Source: Patescibacteria group bacterium (GTDB lineage Bacteria > Patescibacteriota > SOKK01). From it: a DNA stretch of 5,182 nt. Under the pieces are notes generated by a model. That model saw only the letters and a list, made by a program, of their open reading frames with translations. It had not been told where the DNA came from and ran no database searches. Positions 1 to 5,182 of the stretch are shown here, in pieces (the first letter of the stretch is position 1; the number at the start of each line of letters is the position of its first letter). The position numbers and the translations under genes are program-made. The stretch spans positions 1 to 5,182 of the forward strand of contig SOKK01000017.1 in NCBI GenBank assembly GCA_004374725.1, written 5' to 3'.

Positions 1-563
1 CCCTGGGGCACATGCATCGTTTTCAAGAGCTATCTAAAGACCCTCTTGCTATCTACCCAGGGAGTCTAGAAAAAGTCGATTTTGGCGAGAAAAACCAAGA
101 AAAAGGCTTTGTAATTATCAACCTGCCTCAGAAAAAGGACAAGGAAGGGATTGGTAAGTCAATCAAACCAACTACCTTTAAATTCAATTCTACTTCCAAG
201 CGACGGTTCCTAGAGCTGGAATTTGATCTTGATGAATTAAAAGATCCCAATGAGTTTCTAACAAAGATTGAAGAACAAAAAACCAAACTAGATGACGCAA
301 TTGTTAGAATAGTTCTTACTGGAGCAAAAGCTACCTTAAATCAACTTGATCATTCACGCCTAAAAGAGCTTTTGAGTTCAACTTACTATTATGCCACTCA
401 CACAGAATTTACTGACAAAAAGAAAACTCGTTCCGAATTAACTGTGGAGGTAACTCCCCTTAAAGCACTGGAAGAATATTTGAAATTAACTAAAGTTCCT
501 AAAAATAAAATTGATAATTTAAAAAAACAGGCTCAAGAATTAATGAAAGAGGTAGAGGAATAA
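1..563 (+). CDS. sbcD: SbcD/Mre11 nuclease subunit, C-terminal part (5' end outside window)
   Basis: This is the 3' portion of the gene for the nuclease subunit of the SbcCD (Mre11-Rad50) complex, which cuts DNA hairpins and trims double-strand break ends using Mn2+. The open frame runs in from the left edge. The first full codon is at position 3 and reads Leu-Gly-His-Met-His-Arg, matching the GHxH metal-binding motif of Mre11/SbcD. The ATG at 12 is therefore the Met inside that motif and not a start codon. Next come the family's typical YPGSLEKVDFGE segment and the EKGFVII strand, then the capping domain and a Lys/Glu-rich helical C-terminus that in this family contacts the SbcC coiled-coil base. 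The stop codon TAA (561-563) directly abuts the sbcC ATG, so the two are almost certainly co-transcribed. The phosphodiesterase motifs that precede GHxH are not in the window, so intactness cannot be judged. Confidence 0.93.
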   Translation, partial: LGHMHRFQELSKDPLAIYPGSLEKVDFGEKNQEKGFVIINLPQKKDKEGIGKSIKPTTFKFNSTSKRRFLELEFDLDELKDPNEFLTKIEEQKTKLDDAIVRIVLTGAKATLNQLDHSRLKELLSSTYYYATHTEFTDKKKTRSELTVEVTPLKALEEYLKLTKVPKNKIDNLKKQAQELMKEVEE

Positions 564-3113
564 ATGCTTCCGCTCTCAATCAAAATCAAAAATTTCATGT
601 CTTACGGGGAACGCGAAGAGGCCCTTGATTTTAACAAATTTGAAATTGCCTCCTTAACTGGACCGAATGGAGCAGGGAAATCTTCACTCCTAGAAGCAAT
701 CACCTGGGCATTATGGGGAAAAGCACGGGTATCAGATGATGAGGAGTTAGTCCATAACAGACAAGGAGAAATGGAAGTAGAAATAGAGTTCTTGGTGAAC
801 GAGAGGAAATTCCGCATCTTGCGCAAGCGTACCCCCAAAAGTTCAACTTTGCGTCTTGAGCGTTTTGAAAAAGACGAATTTTATGATATTTCAGAAGACT
901 CTGTCCGAGAAACCCAGGAAAAACTAACCACAGAGATCCTTAAGATGCCCTATGAGGTTTTTATTAACTCCGCTTTCCTGCGCCAAGGCCGAGCAGATGA
1001 ATTTACTGTCAAAAGCCCTGCAAAACGCAAAGAGATTTTAGGAGAAATCTTGGGGCTCTCTTACTATGAGGAGCTTGTGAAAATTGCACGTCTTAAACTA
1101 AGAGACAATCAAACCAAACAGCAATCCTTAGAAACACTGCTTTCAGAGTATTCTGATGAAGCTGAGAAAGAAAAAGACTATCAAGCAGAAGACCAAAAGT
1201 TAACTGAAGAGATTAAGAGTACTGATCAAAGAAGAGAAAAAGTGAAAGAAGATTTTGAAAGATCTCAAGAAAAACAAACCAAGCTTCTTGCTGAACATGA
1301 AGCTCTGAAAGAAAAACGAGAACGGATTAAATCCTTAGAAGAAGAAATCGCCTTAAATCAAAAACGTCTTGCTAAGATTGAGGAAAACATTGAAAAATAC
1401 CAAGCCGTTATCTATGAAGACAAAGAAATTGAGGAAAACTACCGCAAGTGGGGAGAGCACGATAAAGAAAACAAAGAACTAACTAAGAAACTAGAAGAAC
1501 AGCGTAAACTAGAAAACAAAAGAAGCGAGATTGAGAATCGGATCAATGCTGAAAAACGCAAACTGGAAGTCGAAAAAGGTCAACTGGAAGCCAGAATTGA
1601 CGAGATTAAAAAGGAGATTAAAACTTCCCCCGAACTAAAAAAGGAACTTGAGAAAGCCCAAACTGAACTCAATAAACTAAACCAAACTGAAGAATCAAAA
1701 ACCGGACTAGAGAAGAAAGTCCACCAACTCAAAGAAGAAATTGCTGGCTTGAAAAACAAAAACGAAGCAATTAAAGAACAAGGAGAGGATACAAAAGAAA
1801 AACTAGGGTTAATTGAAGAAGCAGAATCCAATTGTCCTTTGTGTAAGCAGAGTTTAACCGATAAACATCGCGAAGATGTCAAGCTAGAAATTGAGAAGGA
1901 GTTAGAAAATAGGAGAAAGAAATGGCTCCAGAACAACCAAGCAATTGAAAGCAAACAAAAAGAAATTGAAAAAACTGAAGTAGAAATTAATAATCTTAGG
2001 CGAACTCTCCTTGGTAAATCTGCAGTAGAACAGAAGATTGGCGAAGTTGAGAACCAGCTTAAGCAGATCAAAGAAAAAACTACTGCCCTAGAAGAGCTTG
2101 AAAAGGAATTTAAAAAGAAAGATAGTCAGCTAGAAAAGCAAGAATTCGCGCCTTTGGACCAAGAGATGCTTAAGAAAATTGTTGACCAGATCAAGAAAGT
2201 TGACTATGATCCTGAAATTCACCAAAGAGTCCAAGGAGAGCTAGAAAGATTACAACCGTTCGTTGAAAGAAAGCACCGTCTTGATAATGCTCGCGAGAAC
2301 TTGAAGCGCTATCAAGAAGAGAAAAAGAGTTTTGAAGAAGCGATTAAAAAGAAGCAAGACGAACAGACAAAATTAATCAAACAAGAAGAAAAAACGACTT
2401 TCAACCTCAAAGATCTCAACCAAATTAATGATTTAATTAGTGAGCTCAAGGATCAGTTAGACAAAATAGACAAATCACTTCTAGAACTAAGAGAAAAACA
2501 GGCAACTCTCAAAGAAAAAATCAAGCAGTCCCAGAAGATTAAAGAAGGACTTAAGAAAAAGGGAGATGAATTAAAGAAACTGAAAGAAGAAGCAACGAAT
2601 CTCAAGATGCTTGAAGGCGCCTTTGGTAAAAATGGGATTCAAGCAATGATTATTGAAAATGCAATCCCCGAAATTGAAAATGAGGCAAATCTAATCCTAG
2701 ACCGGATGACAGATGGGCAAATGAAGGTGGAGTTGGAAACCCAAAAAGCGAAGAAAACTGGCGGCAGCAAGGAGTCATTGGAGATTAAAATCACTGATAA
2801 GCTTGGTCCTAGGGCATATGAACTCTTCAGTGGAGGAGAAGCCTTCAGGATTAACTTTGCAATCCGAATTGCACTGTCTAAACTACTTTCCAGGAGAGCA
2901 AACGCCAAGTTGCAGTTTTTAGTAATTGATGAGGGCTTCGGCACTCAAGATAGAGCAGGGAGGGAAAATCTAATTGAAGCAATCAATTCTATTCGTAAAG
3001 ATTTTGATAAAATTCTCGTGGTTTCTCATCTTCCAGAAGTGAAAGAAGTTTTCCCAGTGCGGATTGAAGTAACAAAGGACGAAGTTGGCTCGCATTTGGA
3101 ATTAAAGGAATAA
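564..3113 (+). CDS. sbcC: SbcC/Rad50-type ABC ATPase with zinc hook
   Basis: This is the ATPase and DNA-tethering subunit of the SbcCD (Mre11-Rad50) end-processing complex; it acts on chromosomal DNA in the cytoplasm. The 849-aa protein is complete. It has Walker A GPNGAGKSS (residues 33-41) and a Q-loop glutamine in FLRQGR (Q141). A long Glu/Lys-rich coiled coil runs from about 180 to 700 and is split near its centre by the zinc-hook CPLC (424-427). The second lobe carries the ABC signature FSGGE (S756-E759), Walker B FLVIDEG (D789, catalytic E790), the D-loop GTQD, and the H-loop SHLPEV (H822). All key catalytic residues are present. It is shorter than E. coli SbcC (about 1050 aa) and closer to archaeal Rad50 in size. 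The start is fixed by the family N-terminus (LSIKIKNFMSYG) and by AGAGG at 554-558, five bases upstream, inside sbcD. It ends 15 bases before the stop codon of the convergent gene. Confidence 0.96.
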   Translation: MLPLSIKIKNFMSYGEREEALDFNKFEIASLTGPNGAGKSSLLEAITWALWGKARVSDDEELVHNRQGEMEVEIEFLVNERKFRILRKRTPKSSTLRLERFEKDEFYDISEDSVRETQEKLTTEILKMPYEVFINSAFLRQGRADEFTVKSPAKRKEILGEILGLSYYEELVKIARLKLRDNQTKQQSLETLLSEYSDEAEKEKDYQAEDQKLTEEIKSTDQRREKVKEDFERSQEKQTKLLAEHEALKEKRERIKSLEEEIALNQKRLAKIEENIEKYQAVIYEDKEIEENYRKWGEHDKENKELTKKLEEQRKLENKRSEIENRINAEKRKLEVEKGQLEARIDEIKKEIKTSPELKKELEKAQTELNKLNQTEESKTGLEKKVHQLKEEIAGLKNKNEAIKEQGEDTKEKLGLIEEAESNCPLCKQSLTDKHREDVKLEIEKELENRRKKWLQNNQAIESKQKEIEKTEVEINNLRRTLLGKSAVEQKIGEVENQLKQIKEKTTALEELEKEFKKKDSQLEKQEFAPLDQEMLKKIVDQIKKVDYDPEIHQRVQGELERLQPFVERKHRLDNARENLKRYQEEKKSFEEAIKKKQDEQTKLIKQEEKTTFNLKDLNQINDLISELKDQLDKIDKSLLELREKQATLKEKIKQSQKIKEGLKKKGDELKKLKEEATNLKMLEGAFGKNGIQAMIIENAIPEIENEANLILDRMTDGQMKVELETQKAKKTGGSKESLEIKITDKLGPRAYELFSGGEAFRINFAIRIALSKLLSRRANAKLQFLVIDEGFGTQDRAGRENLIEAINSIRKDFDKILVVSHLPEVKEVFPVRIEVTKDEVGSHLELKE

Positions 3114-3143
3114 AAAAACTCCCCGCGTTTATTCACGGGGAGT
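3112..3143 (-). terminator. Intrinsic terminator of the 175-aa gene, overlapping both convergent stop codons
   Basis: The arms ACTCCCCG (3118-3125) and CGGGGAGT (3136-3143) form a perfect 8-bp GC-rich stem with a 10-base loop. Read on the - strand, the stem is followed by seven T (complement of 3112-3118), the classic intrinsic terminator layout. On the + strand it is followed by ATCAGAGTTTTC, a poor U-tract, so it would stop sbcC transcripts only weakly. The - strand stop codon (3129-3131) lies in the loop, and the T-tract overlaps the sbcC stop codon (3111-3113). Confidence 0.88.
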
Positions 3144-3656
3144 ATCAGAGTTTTCTCGAGATTCGGGAGGTTCGGGACGACGAGGAGCACCAAGCAGCCA
3201 CCTTAAGAGGCCTCCGCAGTGACCGTAGACTTGATTCCAAGCATACACCCGGGCATACGTGCCTCGGCCAAAAGAACCTGTAATAAGAGAATTTCCCAAG
3301 CGTCTGCGAATACCCCTAATATCCCAAAGGGCATCAACGCTTGCTGTATTTCCTTTTGTCCTTTTCTCAAGGACATTGAGTGCCTCTTCAAACTTCTCGT
3401 CCTCGAGGTGCCCCTTAACCTGACCTCGCAACTCTTCCCAGCCTGTCTCATAAACCTTAATGAGACTCCGGTAGTATCTCTTAAGCTGCCAAGTCTTTAT
3501 TGCCACTAGAACCAAAAGAGCTACCGCCATGAGAAGTATAATCAAGACGGTACCCCAGTTGATCTCGTAGTTGGCCCAGCTTGCAAAGGGCTCGTAACTG
3601 ATTTCGTAACCAATGATAGCCAGAACTCGATTTATAATATTCCAAAACCATTCCAT
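3129..3656 (-). CDS. Small single-pass membrane protein, paralog A (175 aa), unknown function
   Basis: I do not recognise a family. The protein starts with a Trp-rich, partly hydrophobic segment MEWFWNIINRVLAIIGYE (1-18), then SYEPFASWANYE (20-31), then one strong transmembrane helix (about 36-53). A basic stretch KTWQLKRYYR follows, which suggests the C-terminus is cytoplasmic. Residues about 64-100 (including KGHLEDEKFEEALNVLEKRTKG) look like a TPR-type helical hairpin, and the last 20 residues are a Pro/Arg/Glu-rich tail. The two N-terminal blocks are identical in protein sequence to the neighbouring 144-aa gene, but the rest is not alignable by eye. The start is supported by AAGGAGG eight bases upstream of ATG. 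It has its own promoter and terminator. Composition is clearly richer in G+C than sbcC (lines I counted gave about 52-57%, against 37-45% in two sbcC lines). A signalling, scaffold or envelope role is possible but not shown. Confidence 0.85.
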   Translation of the reverse strand: MEWFWNIINRVLAIIGYEISYEPFASWANYEINWGTVLIILLMAVALLVLVAIKTWQLKRYYRSLIKVYETGWEELRGQVKGHLEDEKFEEALNVLEKRTKGNTASVDALWDIRGIRRRLGNSLITGSFGRGTYARVYAWNQVYGHCGGLLRWLLGAPRRPEPPESRENSDTPRE

Positions 3657-3664
3657 TTTACGAT

Positions 3665-3683
3665 CCTCCTTAAATTAGGGAGG
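3665..3683 (-). promoter_or_regulatory. Hairpin pairing the Shine-Dalgarno site with an anti-SD-like sequence (copy A)
   Basis: In the - strand transcript the leader reads CACCUCC, then nine bases, then AAGGAGG, then eight bases to the AUG. CCUCC (complement of 3679-3683) can pair with GGAGG (complement of 3665-3669), with two further inner pairs after a C-A mismatch. CACCUCC is also identical to the anti-SD core at the 3' end of bacterial 16S rRNA. The pairing would mask the ribosome site. Regulation through it is inferred; the complementarity is directly visible. Confidence 0.55.
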
Positions 3684-3734
3684 TGAAAAGGAAAAGGTTT
3701 AGTTTTTTCTTTGTAAAGTTACATGTTACACCAT

Positions 3735-3763
3735 AAGATAACATATTTAAGTTTTCATGTCAA
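3735..3763 (-). promoter_or_regulatory. Sigma70-type promoter of the 175-aa gene
   Basis: On the - strand there is a perfect -35 TTGACA (complement of 3758-3763), a 17-base spacer and -10 TATCTT (complement of 3735-3740), with an extended -10 TG one base upstream of the hexamer. The predicted start of transcription is near 3728, giving a leader of about 71 bases. The same elements and spacing are kept in the duplicate upstream of the 144-aa gene, which supports function. Confidence 0.8.
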
Positions 3764-3792
3764 ATAAAAAGCCGCAGTAACCTAACTGCGGC
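3764..3792 (-). terminator. Intrinsic terminator of the 144-aa gene, fused to the next promoter
   Basis: The arms GCCGCAGT (3771-3778) and ACTGCGGC (3785-3792) form a perfect 8-bp stem with a 6-base loop. On the - strand the stem is followed by TTTTTATTT. It begins 15 bases after the 144-aa gene's stop codon (3808-3810). The end of the T-run merges with the -35 TTGACA of the downstream paralog's promoter, so the two genes are insulated transcription units and not a simple operon. Confidence 0.88.
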
Positions 3793-3807
3793 GAGGATAG
3801 TATAGTG

Positions 3808-4242
3808 TTAAGCTTCCCTGAGTTCCCGGTACATCCTGGAAAGCTCTTGGTAGTCTTTTCCGAGGAAAAGCCGGACCAAGATTGATCTACGAAGTTCAAT
3901 TTCAATCCTCTTACCGTAAGCACCGAAAAAACTATAAGTCATGCTTCTGATAAGATGGTCGCCGGGGCGGTCTCTATTAAAAAGAATGTACTTCTCGACC
4001 TCTGTCCGGATACGACTCATTTCCTCACTCTTTGAGGTCACGCTTTCAGCTAGAAGATAGATGATGAACGCAACAAAGAACGTCAAAACTAAAACAATAT
4101 CCCAACGAACCTCGTAGTTGGCCCAGCTTGCAAAGGGCTCGTAGCTACCAGGGTTATAGAACAAGTTCTTGGTCAGAGACCAACTTGTCTCATAACCGAT
4201 GATAGCCAGAACTCGATTTATAATATTCCAAAACCATTCCAT
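3808..4242 (-). CDS. Small single-pass membrane protein, paralog B (144 aa), unknown function
   Basis: I do not recognise a family. It has the same N-terminal 18 residues (MEWFWNIINRVLAIIGYE) and the same SYEPFASWANYE block (here 33-44) as the 175-aa neighbour, but with 13 extra residues between them (around TSWSLTKNLFYNPG, 19-32). One transmembrane helix lies at about 49-64. The remaining 80 residues are charged, Arg-rich and probably helical, with no visible similarity to the C-terminal part of paralog A and no TPR-like hairpin. All base differences in the shared codons are synonymous. The start is supported by AAGGAGG eight bases upstream. It has its own promoter (4320-4348) and terminator, and diverges from the membrane gene at 4342. 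G+C in the coding part is again higher than in sbcC (about 47-53% in lines counted). Confidence 0.84.
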   Translation of the reverse strand: MEWFWNIINRVLAIIGYETSWSLTKNLFYNPGSYEPFASWANYEVRWDIVLVLTFFVAFIIYLLAESVTSKSEEMSRIRTEVEKYILFNRDRPGDHLIRSMTYSFFGAYGKRIEIELRRSILVRLFLGKDYQELSRMYRELREA

Positions 4243-4250
4243 TTTACGAT

Positions 4251-4269
4251 CCTCCTTAGATTAGGGAGG
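4251..4269 (-). promoter_or_regulatory. Hairpin pairing the Shine-Dalgarno site with an anti-SD-like sequence (copy B)
   Basis: This has the same arrangement as in copy A: CCUCC (complement of 4265-4269) faces GGAGG (complement of 4251-4255) in the - strand leader, eight bases before the AUG. The only difference from copy A in this element is one base in the loop (4259, G instead of A), so both arms are unchanged between copies. Confidence 0.55.
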
Positions 4270-4319
4270 TGAAAAGGAAAAGGTTTAGTTCTTTCTTTGT
4301 AAAGTTACATTGACACCAT

Positions 4320-4348
4320 AAGATAGCATATTTAAGTTTTCATGTCAA
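4320..4348 (-). promoter_or_regulatory. Sigma70-type promoter of the 144-aa gene
   Basis: On the - strand there is -35 TTGACA (complement of 4343-4348), a 17-base spacer and -10 TATCTT (complement of 4320-4325), with an extended -10 TG one base upstream. Transcription should start near 4313, giving a leader of about 70 bases. The -35 box overlaps the first three codons of the divergent + strand gene, so the two promoters are likely to interfere with each other. Confidence 0.8.
4329..4334 (+). promoter_or_regulatory. Possible -10 box for the + strand membrane gene
   Basis: TATTTA lies 7 bases before the ATG at 4342, which would place the transcription start at or next to the start codon and give a leaderless mRNA. 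No Shine-Dalgarno sequence precedes this ATG, which fits that reading. The -35 side is weak (GTTACA with a 19-base spacer), so this is tentative. Confidence 0.3.
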
Positions 4349-5182
4349 TTAAATCTCTCTTAAAACCAGCAATTTTAATCTTTCTGATCGCGCTTTTTTT
4401 AATCCTCACAAACATCCCTCACCTTGTGGCTTATTTTAAAACCCCTGAGGGAATGAATTTCTTTGGCACCAACGGAGGTTTCCCGGATGCAAACACCTAC
4501 TTCGCAAAGATGCTAGAAGGAGAGGAAGGAAAGTGGCTCTACGAGAATAGATTTACCTCTGAGGAACACAAGGGGGCTTTTGTAAACACTTTCTATATTT
4601 CCTTGGGACACTTTGCGGAATGGTTCAATGTTTCTCTAGCTGCTATTTTCCACATTGCTAGAATCGCCTTTGGCATTGCTCTTTGTCTAGCAATCTACTT
4701 TCTAAGTAGTTTATTTTTTAAAAAGTTTGCTTGGAGAATGGTAGTTTTGGTGCTGAGCTTACTGCCACTAGGATTTGGTTGGATCTTGAGACTGGCAGGG
4801 TCTGATTTAAATCTTCCTGATGTTTATTTGGGAGAAGGGAATAGCTTTTTAAGCCTGATTCTTTATCCACATTTCACTGCCGCCGTTGCCCTGATGATAG
4901 TAACCTTTATTGCAATTATTAGGCTACTAACTAATAAAAACACCTGGCTTTGGGCAGTTATTGGGGGATTAAGTGGTTTTGGGATTGCTCTAATTCATCC
5001 TTACCCCATCATTGTTATCTGGCTTACGATCGCTTTGATTCCAATTATCTCAATTGTTAAGTTTAAGCACTTCTCGTTTCAAAATCTAACTAAACTGGGA
5101 ATTGTCGCTCTAATTCCCGCACCCCTGATCATTTATCAGTTCTATGTTTTCCGCTTCCAAGAAGTTTTTAAGGACTGGGCTG
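4342..5182 (+). CDS. Polytopic membrane protein, possibly GT-C-type glycosyltransferase (3' end outside window)
   Basis: The frame is open from the ATG at 4342 to the right edge: 280 codons plus one base, with no stop. Visible features are a first transmembrane helix (about 9-30) and a polar loop of about 65 residues (31-95), then roughly six further hydrophobic segments (about 97-125, 131-153, 171-195, 202-218, 219-238, 250-270). A long first external loop with an acidic residue near the membrane (FPDANTYFAKM, D49) is the layout of GT-C-fold, lipid-sugar-dependent glycosyltransferases. Short HPYP and LYPHF motifs face helix ends. This assignment is inference; another polytopic envelope protein is equally possible. 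The start is set by an in-frame TAA at 4333-4335 and by the hydrophobic helix directly after the ATG; the next in-frame ATG (4453) would remove that helix. There is no Shine-Dalgarno site. It is divergent from the 144-aa gene with 99 bases between them. Confidence 0.85.
   Translation, partial: MSIKSLLKPAILIFLIALFLILTNIPHLVAYFKTPEGMNFFGTNGGFPDANTYFAKMLEGEEGKWLYENRFTSEEHKGAFVNTFYISLGHFAEWFNVSLAAIFHIARIAFGIALCLAIYFLSSLFFKKFAWRMVVLVLSLLPLGFGWILRLAGSDLNLPDVYLGEGNSFLSLILYPHFTAAVALMIVTFIAIIRLLTNKNTWLWAVIGGLSGFGIALIHPYPIIVIWLTIALIPIISIVKFKHFSFQNLTKLGIVALIPAPLIIYQFYVFRFQEVFKDWA

Larger units (their letters stand above)
3564..3763 (-). repeat. Constant 5' module, copy A (promoter, leader and N-terminal codons)
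   Basis: This is one copy of a direct repeat shared with 4111-4348. The outer part (3607-3763, 157 bases) matches 4193-4348 with about six differences, one of them a single-base indel. It covers the promoter, the leader and codons 1-18. An inner block (3564-3599, 36 bases) matches 4111-4146 with one difference and encodes SYEPFASWANYE. Similarity stops abruptly just outside the -35 box and, at the other end, just after the inner block. Compared with copy B, 13 codons are missing between the two blocks. Confidence 0.92.
4111..4348 (-). repeat. Constant 5' module, copy B (promoter, leader and N-terminal codons)
   Basis: This is the second copy of the direct repeat at 3564-3763. It is longer because it carries 39 additional bases between the two conserved coding blocks. 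The promoter hexamers, spacer length, RBS hairpin and start region are all preserved. Identity ends at 4348/4349, at the outer edge of the -35 box, which is also codon 3 of the divergent + strand gene. Confidence 0.92.

Noticed and set aside
12..14. ATG as the start of a 183-aa gene
   Set aside because: The frame is open to the left edge, and the Met lies inside the SbcD GHxH motif (Leu-Gly-His-Met-His), so the gene starts upstream of the window.
602..838. Antisense open frame opposite the SbcC Walker A region
   Set aside because: It has no supporting start signal and its composition follows from the sense gene. The same reasoning removes the antisense frame at 2639-2944.
1580..2071. Long antisense open frame inside sbcC
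   Set aside because: It is Ser/Phe/Leu-rich, as expected from the complement of a Lys/Glu-rich coiled coil. It has no ribosome site and lies opposite a well-conserved gene.
3203..3509. Alternative frames on both strands within the 175-aa gene (3203-3451 - and 3219-3509 +)
   Set aside because: They overlap a gene that has a strong RBS, promoter, terminator and a paralogous N-terminus. Neither alternative has such signals.
3129..4348. Insertion sequence, diversity-generating retroelement or CRISPR
   Set aside because: There is no transposase, reverse transcriptase, terminal inverted repeats or short spaced repeat array. The only repeat is the two-copy 5' module.
1..5182. Alternative genetic code (TGA read as an amino acid, as in some CPR lineages)
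   Set aside because: All complete genes end in TAA and read through with no internal TGA, so the standard bacterial code explains the window.

Overview
The window looks bacterial: genes are tightly packed, with Shine-Dalgarno sites, sigma70-type promoters and intrinsic terminators, and all frames read in the standard code. Base composition is AT-rich over most of its length. The compact Rad50-like SbcC and the style of the multi-pass membrane protein at the right edge remind me of Patescibacteria/CPR (Microgenomates-like) genomes. That placement is an inference from protein style only; no rRNA or marker gene is present.

Left part (1-3113, + strand): the 3' end of sbcD (Mre11-type nuclease, start outside the window), followed without any gap by a complete sbcC (Rad50-type ABC ATPase with a CPLC zinc hook). 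Together they encode the SbcCD/Mre11-Rad50 complex that processes DNA ends and hairpins.

Middle part (3112-4348, - strand): two tandem genes for small single-pass membrane proteins of unknown function (175 and 144 aa). Each has its own consensus promoter, a roughly 70-nt leader with a hairpin over the ribosome binding site, and an intrinsic terminator. The promoter, the leader and the first codons are about 96% identical between the two copies. A second 36-nt coding block differs at one base. Beyond that the proteins are unrelated by eye. This mosaic pair, with a constant 5' module and a variable 3' module, is the most unusual thing in the window. The two genes are also richer in G+C than sbcC. 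The proximal copy's terminator is convergent with sbcC and overlaps both stop codons.

Right part (4342-5182, + strand): the N-terminal 280 codons of a polytopic membrane protein, possibly a GT-C-fold glycosyltransferase, running off the window. It is divergent from the 144-aa gene, and its start codon lies immediately beside the -35 box of that gene's promoter.

There is no gene-free stretch over 300 bases. The two intergenic regions (3657-3807 and 4243-4341) are filled by the promoters, leaders and terminator described. I saw no RNA gene, CRISPR array or insertion sequence.
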